A stretch of DNA of 64,000 nucleotides from Myxococcales bacterium UBA1238 (GTDB lineage Bacteria > Myxococcota_A > Bradymonadia > UBA7976 > UBA1532), in the NCBI GenBank assembly GCA_002309015.1, contig DBWM01000011.1:286-64285 (forward strand). The letters run 5' to 3'. Below are positions 8,946 through 16,760 of the stretch, piece by piece. The position numbers and the translations under genes were made by a program. The first letter of the stretch is position 1, and each line of letters starts with the position of its first letter. The notes below the pieces were generated by a model. It was not told the DNA's origin and searched no databases. It saw only the letters and a program-made list of their open reading frames with translations.

Positions 8946-9851
8946 TTACCACTCGCCCGAGATGGGGCCGAAGTCGAGGGTGTAACGGCCAAAGCCGCTC
9001 AAATCAAAGAACAGAGTTCCGTTGATGTCGTAGGGAATCGTGAAGGTGGGTTCTTTGCCCGATTGTGCCTGAGAAACGGCGTCGCTTGCGAGATGCTTGA
9101 GTACGCGCGCCACTGCGCCGGAGCCCAGGTTGAAGTAAACGTCCGCTTGAACGGTGCCCGGTTTGCCGTCGCTGTCAGCGGCGGGGATAATCTTAAAGCC
9201 GAGGGACTGCAAGGCGTCTGAAGCGCTGCCGCCGCTCAAAACCTTGGTCGCGACGCCAAAGAGATCGCCTGCAGCTTTGCGCCAGTCGATTTGTTGGTCT
9301 TTATCGGGGAAGACGCATTGCTCTTCGGGCTTGGGCGTTTCGCAGCCCTCTTCGGGATGTTCGCAGAAGCTGACGCAGACGGATGCAAGCTCGTAGCCGG
9401 TGTCCTGAGCCTTGAGCGATTTCGCGCTTTCTCCACCTGCGCCACCTTCTCCACCTGCGCCACCTTCTCCACCTGCGCCGCTGTGATCAGCGAACACGTC
9501 CAGGGTGACCAGCACCTCAACCAACGGAACGGGGAAGCTGTTTTTGTTGGCCAGGTCAAACTGCAGGTCGAACTGGAAGATCATGTCTTCTTCGCTCGGC
9601 TGGGTCTTGCCAATGTAGCTTGTAAAATTGGCGGCCGTCTTGCAGACGGAGGCGCCGAGCAGGTCAAAGCAAAAATACGTGGCGAGCTCTTTGTTGGTCG
9701 GGCGATCGACGAGGAGCACGCGCTTGTTTTGCATCTCGGGCATCGAGATGTCGTCTAACCCGCCGTCTCCCAAAAAGAAGTCGGCGCCGTCACAGCCGGT
9801 GGAAGCGAGGGCAGAAGCAGCGATCATTGCGGGCAAAAGAAAACGGGACAT
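8946..9851 (-). CDS. Lipoprotein of unknown function with GAGGEG repeats
   Basis: Predicted lipoprotein: the signal peptide starts MSRFLLPAMIAASALASTGC with the lipobox Cys at residue 20. GGAGG lies 6 bases upstream of ATG 9851, which decides this start over the longer frame to 9887. Around the middle there are three perfect GAGGEG/GAGGES hexapeptide repeats (18-bp units near 9430-9480). Cys residues in CVSFCEHPEEGCETPKPEEQC suggest disulfides, consistent with the VKOR-DsbA protein upstream. The C-terminal half (FKIIPAADSDGKPG...) looks like a beta-rich domain. No known family recognised. Confidence 0.8.
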   Translation of the reverse strand: MSRFLLPAMIAASALASTGCDGADFFLGDGGLDDISMPEMQNKRVLLVDRPTNKELATYFCFDLLGASVCKTAANFTSYIGKTQPSEEDMIFQFDLQFDLANKNSFPVPLVEVLVTLDVFADHSGAGGEGGAGGEGGAGGESAKSLKAQDTGYELASVCVSFCEHPEEGCETPKPEEQCVFPDKDQQIDWRKAAGDLFGVATKVLSGGSASDALQSLGFKIIPAADSDGKPGTVQADVYFNLGSGAVARVLKHLASDAVSQAQSGKEPTFTIPYDINGTLFFDLSGFGRYTLDFGPISGEW

Positions 9852-9917
9852 GGAAACCTCCGTGCATTTGTTCAAATCGGAATCCATTGTGCGTAGATTT
9901 TGCGCGAGAATCCAGAG

Positions 9918-10298
9918 TCAGTTTTCATTTTTCAGCGCGGTCGACTTGAGCGCTTTGCCTTTGCAAAGACGGACGGGGTATTTGGCTTTGGTGCGTTCCA
10001 GTTTTTCGGCAGCGGCGGCGATGGGATCGAGGCCGGCAGCGGCGCAGAAGTTGAGCAGCGAGAGCATCACGTCGCCTAATTCTTCCTTCACGCGCTCGAT
10101 CCGCGGAGCTTCGGTTCCAGGCGGGCCTTTTTCTCCGTCGGGGCGCGGATCCCTTGTCCACATGTAGAGTTCGAGCAGTTCGCTCGCTTCCACGCTCAGG
10201 CAGATCGCCATATTTTTGGGGGTATGAAACTGGGCCCAATCGCGTTCCGCCACAAATTGAGCGACCGCCTCACGGAGTTCATCGAAGGTCACGCGCAT
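9918..10298 (-). CDS. MazG-like nucleotide pyrophosphohydrolase
   Basis: A small (126-residue) all-alpha NTP pyrophosphatase of the MazG/dCTPase type that cleaves non-canonical or surplus NTPs or dNTPs to NMP and PPi. The metal-binding motifs are visible as EASELLE (about residues 37-43) and EELGDVMLSLLNF (about 71-83), matching the EExxE...ExxD pattern. The N-terminus FHTPKNMAICLSVE is typical of the short MazG-like subgroup. It stands alone between a lipoprotein gene and a divergent membrane-protein gene. Substrate not predictable from the sequence. Confidence 0.88.
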   Translation of the reverse strand: MRVTFDELREAVAQFVAERDWAQFHTPKNMAICLSVEASELLELYMWTRDPRPDGEKGPPGTEAPRIERVKEELGDVMLSLLNFCAAAGLDPIAAAAEKLERTKAKYPVRLCKGKALKSTALKNEN

Positions 10299-10528
10299 TC
10301 TCCTGATGGTTTCGGGGATTCATTCCGGGGGCAAAAGTTTAAACGCATTTTGCGCGCCTGTCGCGGGTGCGGATCTTTTTTGAAGCAAAATGGACGCAGC
10401 GATGGATTCTGCGAATGGATTTTCGGAAAGCACTGTTTCATCCCGGAGGCCCGGGAACGCGGTTTAAAAATGACGCATCGCCCGCAGCCTGTGGGTGAGC
10501 TCAATGCGCAAAAGAAAGGGAGCAGGGG

Positions 10529-11269
10529 GTGATGACCATCGATCAAAATAAAATTTTAGAGCAAGCCCAAAAGATCCTTCAATCTTCAGATGAAGAGGTC
10601 GAAGCCCTCGCAGTTTACCTGTTAAAAGCGATCGGTCAGCGACAGGCGATCAGGGCAGAACCCGCGGATCGCGCAACTGAGAGCGTAGCATCGCCCATCG
10701 CATCCGCGGATCACGTTATTGAGTCAGCTGTATCGCCCATCGGGTCCGCGGATCACGCTATTCAGTCAGCTGCATCGCCCATCGGGTCCGCGGATCACGC
10801 ATTAAAGTCAGCTGCATCGCCCACCGAGTCCGCGGATCACGTCATCAAATCAACTGCATCGCGCACCGAACCCGCGGATCACGCTATTCAGTCAGTTGCA
10901 TCGCCCATCGAACCTGCGTTGCAGCCTGCTGAATCGTTGCCTCCGGCCATCCGGCCCCTTTGGATCGAGGCTTCAAAAGATTTCACCGCCCATGCAGCCC
11001 AGGAGGCGTTTATTTCAGCCTGCGAGGCGATGGATCTCCTCGACGTTGCGGGACTCTGTTATCGCGTGCAGATGCCTTTACACCCGGAGGCTTCACAGTG
11101 GAGGGATCGGGTGCTCGCATGTGAGGCGGCGCGCTGGAAGCAAGAGACGCCGCAGCGGAAGTCGCGCCTGGGAACATTGATTGTGATCGGTGTGCTTGCG
11201 GGTTGCATTTTGAGCCTCGGTTATTATTTACTGCTGCTCTTTTCGCAAAAATGGCTCGGTATCGAGTAA
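10529..11269 (+). CDS. Tail-anchored membrane protein with six 14-residue repeats
   Basis: A 246-residue protein of no recognised family. Residues 1-35 are helical and acidic. Residues about 44-135 consist of 14-residue units such as SADHAIQSAASPIG, six clear copies plus a degraded seventh. A helical part (150-205) follows, then one C-terminal membrane segment (IVIGVLAGCILSLGYYLLLL) and a short tail. The start is GTG 10529 or ATG 10532; GGGAG lies 6 bases before the former. The next gene, a histidine kinase, starts 82 bp downstream on the same strand. The repeats are nearly identical at DNA level and phased at exactly 42 bp. Confidence 0.75.
   Translation: MMTIDQNKILEQAQKILQSSDEEVEALAVYLLKAIGQRQAIRAEPADRATESVASPIASADHVIESAVSPIGSADHAIQSAASPIGSADHALKSAASPTESADHVIKSTASRTEPADHAIQSVASPIEPALQPAESLPPAIRPLWIEASKDFTAHAAQEAFISACEAMDLLDVAGLCYRVQMPLHPEASQWRDRVLACEAARWKQETPQRKSRLGTLIVIGVLAGCILSLGYYLLLLFSQKWLGIE
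10661..10925 (+). repeat. In-gene tandem repeat, exact 42-bp unit
   Basis: The marker CCGCGG recurs at 10662, 10704, 10746, 10788, 10830 and 10872, always 42 bp apart, with a decayed copy at 10914. Each unit encodes 14 residues. The units share GCGGATCACG with units of the non-coding 43-bp array near 18690-18800. Confidence 0.9.
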
Positions 11270-11350
11270 GTTGTCGCGCGATTCGGCCAGAGGATCCGCG
11301 CTTTTGTTCGCGCAGCGCTCTGTTTCACCGGTGTCATGGGGGGTTCAGCC

Positions 11351-12712
11351 ATGGAAAAGCAGGAAGATCGCCCGATCGATCTTGAGGAACTTTGCGATCT
11401 CCGGCAGTTGACCGAGATCTGTGCGGGGTTCGCGGAGCTGAGAGACATGGGGATCCGGGTGGTGTCGGCGGCGCAGCGGGAATGCGTGAATTGCGAGCGG
11501 GCCAACGGCTTGCTGCAGTGGCTGAGTTCGCGGCCCCAGACGAGGCAGTCCCTGCTCGAATTTGATCAGCGTCTGCGCAGGATGCATGTGGAGTTCGGTG
11601 AGCGGATGGTCGAGATGGAGCCGCTGACGGGCGTCCGGTATCTCGCGTTGCCGTTATGCTGTGATTTCGAGGCGGTGGGCGTGCTCATCTGCGGTCCGTA
11701 CGTGGAATCCCACATCCCCTACGAGCCGCACATCACCTTTACGGAGGCGTACGAGCATCAAAGGTTCCGCGTCCTTCGTGGAGCGATCCCGCGCCGCACA
11801 GAGGATGAGCTCGCAGAGCAGATGAATCTTTTGCAGCGCACGCTGTGCGGGGTGTTCCAGTCCGGAATTGCGGCGCAGCACCAGATCCAGGCGTTGCGCG
11901 AAGAAAATGCAGCGCTGCAGGACGAGCTCAATGGGCTGCACAACGAAAACGAAGGCCTGCAGGAGCTGACGGGTCTGAAGAGCAGTTTTCTCGCAACGCT
12001 GAGTCACGAGCTGCGCACGCCGCTCACGTCGATCTTAAACTTCAGCGAGTTCCTTCTGGGCGAGCAAAACCAGCTCGATGAAGAGCAGCGCTACTTCGCG
12101 CAGGCGATCTTCGATCGTGGAACTTCGCTGATGCACATCCTGGCCAACGTCTTCGAGATTTCGCGGCTTGAAAGCGGCCCGCAGCCCATGGCGAACACGC
12201 TGATCAGACCGGGGGCGCTGGCGCGATCCGTGGCCGCGTCGATGAAAGTTTCGATGCAGGTGGCCCAGCTGCAGTTTTCAGTCGACGTCGAACAGAATCT
12301 CCCGAACATGAGGGGCGACCGCCATCAGGTGACGCAGGCGCTCTGCCAGGTGCTGCAGAATGCAATCAAGTTCACGCCTGCGGGCGGCACCGTCAGCCTG
12401 CGGGTCAGCGCTGTTGAATGCCGTGAATCCCGGGATGGACGCGGGGTTTGCTTCGTCGTCAGAGACAGCGGCATCGGCATCGCCAAGGAACGGCAGAAGC
12501 AAATCTTTTCGCCCCTCTATCAGATCGACCACCGCGAAAATCGCGACTTTGAGGGCGCAGGCTTAGGGCTCACGCTCGCCAAGAAATTCGTCGAGGCCCA
12601 CGACGGTCACCTCGAACTCGAAAGCGAAATCGGCAAAGGATCCACCTTCACCCTCGTGTTCCCCTGCAAACATCGCCGCGAGACCCTCGAGATGGGCGAA
12701 TGCGGCGAGTGA
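11351..12712 (+). CDS. Soluble sensor histidine kinase
   Basis: No membrane segment, so it should act in the cytoplasm. Residues about 10-165 form a sensor domain with conserved Cys (RECVNCER, LPLCCDFEAVGVLICGPY) that recalls PocR-type ligand domains; this identification is tentative. A coiled coil (about 175-210, ALREENAALQDELNGLHNE) links it to HisKA, with the phospho-acceptor in LATLSHELRTPLTSILNF, and HATPase_c with QNAIKF (N box), DSGIGI (G1) and GAGLGL (G2). ATG 11351 is chosen because GGGGG precedes it; an in-frame ATG at 11336 is the alternative. No response regulator is adjacent. The next gene is a diguanylate cyclase. Confidence 0.9.
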   Translation: MEKQEDRPIDLEELCDLRQLTEICAGFAELRDMGIRVVSAAQRECVNCERANGLLQWLSSRPQTRQSLLEFDQRLRRMHVEFGERMVEMEPLTGVRYLALPLCCDFEAVGVLICGPYVESHIPYEPHITFTEAYEHQRFRVLRGAIPRRTEDELAEQMNLLQRTLCGVFQSGIAAQHQIQALREENAALQDELNGLHNENEGLQELTGLKSSFLATLSHELRTPLTSILNFSEFLLGEQNQLDEEQRYFAQAIFDRGTSLMHILANVFEISRLESGPQPMANTLIRPGALARSVAASMKVSMQVAQLQFSVDVEQNLPNMRGDRHQVTQALCQVLQNAIKFTPAGGTVSLRVSAVECRESRDGRGVCFVVRDSGIGIAKERQKQIFSPLYQIDHRENRDFEGAGLGLTLAKKFVEAHDGHLELESEIGKGSTFTLVFPCKHRRETLEMGECGE

Positions 12713-12883
12713 TCCCCCGCGATCCGCAGATTCCACCTTCGCGCCGGTTTTCTGCAATTTGAGCATCACGCCTCTGACCTGCGCGCAGCTTCCTTCAATC
12801 CTCCCGTTCGCCCTGTTGTTCAGTGTGGCGAATGTTTCAAGGCTTTGGTATGCAGGCGCGGTGCGCGATGCAAGGGAGTTTTC

Positions 12884-14062
12884 ATGATGCAGGGACTCTT
12901 CGGCCTGCTGCGCCTTTTGCTTTGGCCTTCGCTGCTGCTTTGGGGTGGGGCGTACGTGTGGTTGCATTACGGCGATCCGCAGGCGTTCGCCTCGGGTTTT
13001 CTCTGGATCGCGCCTGCGCTGCTGATCTCGGCCTTCGTCATCGGGATTCGGTTCAACCGTTCGCGGGCGGCGTTCGCGGCGCTGCTCGTTGCGCTCTGTG
13101 CGCTCCTGCATCTGCGGGGCGCGCCGGTGAATTTACTCTATTGCAGCCTGGCTTTGGGGTTCGCCGCATTTTTGTTCATGCGCGAGCGCGGCTTCTTAAC
13201 TCTGGCGGGCGCGACGCGCTGGATGTTTGTCGCGCTGGTGGGACTCGTGGGCGTGCTTTATCAGGATTTGCCCGCGCTCGTCGCGTTCGCAAACAAAAAG
13301 TTTTTGCCCGTTGCGTGGAAGCTTCCATGCTCGCACACCGCCTTCGTGATGCTTTGCATCGCGGGTCTGCTGCTGGTGATCCGCCTTTTCACAGAGCGGC
13401 AGATCATGGAGAGCGCGCTGTTCGGATCGTTCCTGTCGGTGGTTTCGGCCCTGAGCTGCAAGGTCAAAGATCCTGCGTTTTTGGTGTACCTCTCCGCATC
13501 TGCGGTGATCCTTTGCATCTCGGTGCTGGAGATCTCTTACAAGCTCGCGTATCGCGATGAACTGACCGGTTTACCCGCACGCAGGGCCCTCTACGAAACC
13601 TTTGCCAAGCTTGGGGGCCACTACAGCCTCGCGATGACCGACATCGATCACTTTAAAAAGTTCAACGACAAGTACGGACACGACGCCGGAGACGAGGTGC
13701 TCCGCATGGTGGCCCAGAAACTCGCGCGCGTGACCGGCGGCGGCAAGGCCTTCAGGTACGGCGGCGAAGAGTTCACGATCGTGTTCCCGGGCATGGCGGT
13801 CGAAGAAACCGTCGATCACCTCGAGGCCCTCCGCGAAGCCATCGAACAGACGCCCTTCGTCCCCAAACCCAAGCCCGAAGCGCCCGGTAAAAACGGCAAA
13901 CCAAAGAAGCGCGCCCCCGGCGCCCCAAAACCCGTCTCCGTCACCATCAGCCTCGGCGCCGCCCAGTCCGAACGCGGCCTCTCACCCGACGAAATCCTCA
14001 AGAAGGCCGACGACAACCTCTACAAATCCAAAAAGAACGGCCGCAACCAGCTCACCTACTAG
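12884..14062 (+). CDS. Membrane diguanylate cyclase (GGDEF)
   Basis: Makes cyclic di-GMP. About eight hydrophobic segments fill the N-terminal 220 residues, followed by a GGDEF domain introduced by YRDELTGLPARRALYE. The active-site signature reads RYGGEEF, an accepted active variant, and TDIDHFKKFNDKYGHDAGDEVL carries the metal Asp residues. The RxxD inhibitory site expected just before the signature is absent (RVTGGGKAF). A basic, Pro-rich insert (PKPKPEAPGKNGKPKKRAPG) interrupts the domain before SVTISLGAA. ATG 12884 has AAGGGAG just upstream; a second ATG follows directly. Confidence 0.9.
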   Translation: MMQGLFGLLRLLLWPSLLLWGGAYVWLHYGDPQAFASGFLWIAPALLISAFVIGIRFNRSRAAFAALLVALCALLHLRGAPVNLLYCSLALGFAAFLFMRERGFLTLAGATRWMFVALVGLVGVLYQDLPALVAFANKKFLPVAWKLPCSHTAFVMLCIAGLLLVIRLFTERQIMESALFGSFLSVVSALSCKVKDPAFLVYLSASAVILCISVLEISYKLAYRDELTGLPARRALYETFAKLGGHYSLAMTDIDHFKKFNDKYGHDAGDEVLRMVAQKLARVTGGGKAFRYGGEEFTIVFPGMAVEETVDHLEALREAIEQTPFVPKPKPEAPGKNGKPKKRAPGAPKPVSVTISLGAAQSERGLSPDEILKKADDNLYKSKKNGRNQLTY

Positions 14063-14394
14063 CGTTCAAAAAAACCGCGCCCAGGCGCAACCCGCGCCGC
14101 AATTTTGTAAAAACTCCGCGTCCCCGATCCGCTCAGCGCCGCAGTTTTGTAAAAGCTCCGCATCCCCGATCCGCTCGGCGCCGCAGTTTTGTAAAAGCGC
14201 AGCGTCCCCGATCAGGTCTGATCTCTCGCGCGATAAAGATCGAAAGCCGTCCCCGTAGGTGTTGGTGGCGCCGCAGGCGCCGGAAGGGGACTCCCAACTC
14301 ACAGTCAGTTCACGAGACGTAAGCAACACGCGCACGGGAGTGATCCGCGCCGCAGTTTCCTCTCCATCCCCGTCCGCAGGTGCAACCCTCGTCC
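14063..14394. repeat. Convergent intergenic region with 42-bp repeats
   Basis: Lies between two convergent genes. GCCGCARTTTTGTAAAA recurs at 14096, 14138 and 14180, exactly 42 bp apart, with the rest of the unit (CTCCGCRTCCCCGATCCGCT) also conserved. A weaker related GCCGCAGTTT occurs near 14350. Read on the minus strand the units would encode LLQNCGAERIGDAE-type 14-mers, but the open frame lacks a start signal and probably is not a gene. The unit is the reverse complement of the core of the array near 22021 (AAAACTGCGGCGCAGG). Confidence 0.8.
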
Positions 14395-16650
14395 TCACCA
14401 TTTCCCTTTGCCGCGACGGCGGCTGCGGCCCCGGAGGGAGTCTTCTATGGGGCCGCCGTCGAGTTTGGCGTCGCCGGCACCGAGATCTTCGGCGCGGGCT
14501 TCGTAGGGGCGGGGTTTGAGCGAGGCCTGGCGGAGTCTTTTTGCGCGCTCGTTTTCGGGGGTCGCGTTTTCTTCGTCGCTTGATTCCCCGGCATCGCCCT
14601 TGCCCTCGTTGCCGGCATCTTTTGCATCCCCGGCATCGCCTTTGCCCTCGCGAGCGGCGCCTTTAGAGTCGCCAGCAGCCTTCGTGCCCTCGCGGCCGCC
14701 GTCTTTTGGTTCGCCCGTTGCCCCTGTGCCCGCGCTTTCGCCGCCTTTTGCATCCCCGGCATCGCCCTTGCTCTCGCGACCGCCGGCTTCTTCACCGGCC
14801 GCATCCCCCGGGATCTCATCTTCTCCATCTCCGTATTCGCAGGCTTCGAGTTCGCGGGAGACTTTGCGGAGCAGGGCGGCGCGCTCGTTTTCGGGGGTCA
14901 GCGCCTCTTCTTCTTCTGTTGTGGCCACGGGCTTCGGGGGCTCGGGGGCTTTCTCTACGAGACGGCCCTTGGGCTCTACGGTCACTTTGACTTTGCGCTT
15001 GCGCTTGCGCTTCTTGCCCTCGGGGCTTTCTTTTGAGGCTTCGGGGTCGGGCTCCTCGTCCTCGAGCACGGCGCGGATCTCGGTGGTTTCGTGGGTGGGC
15101 TCCTCGAACCGGGCGTCTTCGGCGCGCGCATCGCCGATGTTGTTGGGGTTCGAGTAGTTTGCGCGGGAGAGGGCGCGGAATTCGCTTTCGCGGCGTTCTT
15201 CTGAGGTGGATGCGGCGAGGAGCTCATCTTCGCCCATGCCGAAGACGCGGATTTCGGCGCGGATCTGACGGCGCGGTCGCTGGGTTTCGTTCTTTGCTGC
15301 GGGCGCAGGATCCATGAGCTCTTCGGGTAAGGGCTCCGGTTCGGCCGTCACGTGGATGGGCGCGGGCTTTGAGCTCTTTTGCGCGGGCATCTGATCGGCG
15401 GTTGCGGGCCTTGAATGTTTTTGCAGGGGCTTTTCGGGGGGCGGAGGCGGCGTAAAAGTTTCCCAGTTCTCGAGTGCAGCCTGCGCGAGCATGCGCGTTT
15501 CTTCCTGCGGCGCCCCCGCAACGCGCGCGACGGTTTCCTGACCCATCTCGTGCGCGCAGGCGATCCAGTAGGGACGGACGCATTCGGGCAGGCGCGCCGC
15601 GTTGATCCATAAAAACCGGTTGCCCATCCAGTCGTACATGGCCCCTTCCTCTACGGCGCGGCGGATCGCGAGAACGCGGAGGGCGGCTGAGACCAGGCGC
15701 GCATCTTCCAGCTTGCAGAGTTCCCGGGCCAAAGGCGTGGGATCGAAGTCTTCACGCCGGCTTAACGCATAGAGCGCCTTCGCGCGCGATGATGAAAGGA
15801 GCGTTTCATCCGCAACCATCGCCTGGAGCATGTGAAGCGATTCATTTTGATGGAGCTCCGCATAGGCGAGCCGGAGATCGCCGTTTTTGCCCCCGAGCAG
15901 TTCATCCCTGAGCGCCACAATTTTTTCTTCGGATCCGAACTGCTCCTCCAGGTAACAGAGGGCTTTGGCCGCCGCATCCCCCGAGTCGTTCCGCGCGCGA
16001 TCGATGATCGCTTCCTTGTAATCCGCGTAAGGTCGGCGCAACGCCTTTGCAAAGGCGATCGCTTCGCGCACCGCCTCCTCGATGCAGTTTGCATTTAATG
16101 AAGACGTTAAGGCTTCGAGGCCGATCGAAAATTGTCCGCCCCAGTAACCGCCCATGGGGCTCGAGAAAATCTTTTGAATCTTTGCGCGCACGGGATCCGA
16201 GAGCATGCCCATCAAAAGAGTGGGGATGCCGTCCACCACGAAGCGCTTGTCGAAGTTTTTGTCGCCCGTCTGCACGCCCATGCCCTCGTCCTCTTCGGTG
16301 CGCAGGCGGAGTTCGAGATCCTCGGCCCAGTCGCTGCAGGAGACGCAAAAAGTCGGCGCGCGGGTCGCATCGATCGACAACAGAATTTCGCTGTCGGGTT
16401 CGGGCCTGTAATGGTAGATGCGGCCTTCCTGAGTTTCTTCCATCCCCATCTGCTGCAGGGTTTTTCGCCAGTAATGCGGGCGCGCCCAGCGTTCGAGGGT
16501 CGACATGCCCGTGGTCATCGCGCCGACCGCGGCCACAAAGGTGATGAGCGCGATGGGCCATGAATAGAGTCCCACAGGGAGTGCGACGGCGAGACAAATG
16601 AGAAAAGCCAACCAGAGGAGCGCTACGGGCGGGCGATCTTTTGAGATCAT
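14395..16650 (-). CDS. Membrane-anchored helical-repeat protein with 14-residue repeat tail
   Basis: A 751-residue protein with two N-terminal membrane segments (about residues 8-45), then a cytoplasmic-looking domain with Cys pair CVSC and helical, possibly HEAT-like, repeats up to about residue 390. The rest is low-complexity and acidic: Pro-rich linkers, a basic KRKRKRK patch, and two copies of a TPENERAxxLR motif that bracket a tract of five degenerate 14-residue units (GRESKGDAGDAKGG type). No known family recognised. It is divergent from the Omp85-like gene; a shared promoter region around 16651-16760 is likely. Confidence 0.75.
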   Translation of the reverse strand: MISKDRPPVALLWLAFLICLAVALPVGLYSWPIALITFVAAVGAMTTGMSTLERWARPHYWRKTLQQMGMEETQEGRIYHYRPEPDSEILLSIDATRAPTFCVSCSDWAEDLELRLRTEEDEGMGVQTGDKNFDKRFVVDGIPTLLMGMLSDPVRAKIQKIFSSPMGGYWGGQFSIGLEALTSSLNANCIEEAVREAIAFAKALRRPYADYKEAIIDRARNDSGDAAAKALCYLEEQFGSEEKIVALRDELLGGKNGDLRLAYAELHQNESLHMLQAMVADETLLSSSRAKALYALSRREDFDPTPLARELCKLEDARLVSAALRVLAIRRAVEEGAMYDWMGNRFLWINAARLPECVRPYWIACAHEMGQETVARVAGAPQEETRMLAQAALENWETFTPPPPPEKPLQKHSRPATADQMPAQKSSKPAPIHVTAEPEPLPEELMDPAPAAKNETQRPRRQIRAEIRVFGMGEDELLAASTSEERRESEFRALSRANYSNPNNIGDARAEDARFEEPTHETTEIRAVLEDEEPDPEASKESPEGKKRKRKRKVKVTVEPKGRLVEKAPEPPKPVATTEEEEALTPENERAALLRKVSRELEACEYGDGEDEIPGDAAGEEAGGRESKGDAGDAKGGESAGTGATGEPKDGGREGTKAAGDSKGAAREGKGDAGDAKDAGNEGKGDAGESSDEENATPENERAKRLRQASLKPRPYEARAEDLGAGDAKLDGGPIEDSLRGRSRRRGKGKW
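14586..14797 (-). repeat. In-gene tandem repeat, 42-bp unit
   Basis: CCCCGGCATCGCC recurs at 14586, 14628 and 14754, that is at 0, 1 and 4 multiples of 42 bp, with diverged copies at the intervening phases (14670, 14712). Each unit encodes 14 residues of the Gly/Asp/Lys-rich tail. Confidence 0.8.
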
Positions 16651-16760
16651 GCGGCATGCCTTCCAAGGCCGTGAAAGTTTGTCTGATGATCTCTTGCGCC
16701 CCTGTTGTCAACGATTTCAGACAGTTGAATTGTTTGCGCTTTTCACTTAATGGGCGCGTT

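Noticed and set aside
14066..14401. A gene on the minus strand with LLQNCGAERIGDAE repeats
   Set aside because: No start signal, overlaps the 42-bp intergenic array, and the reading frame only follows from the 42-bp step.
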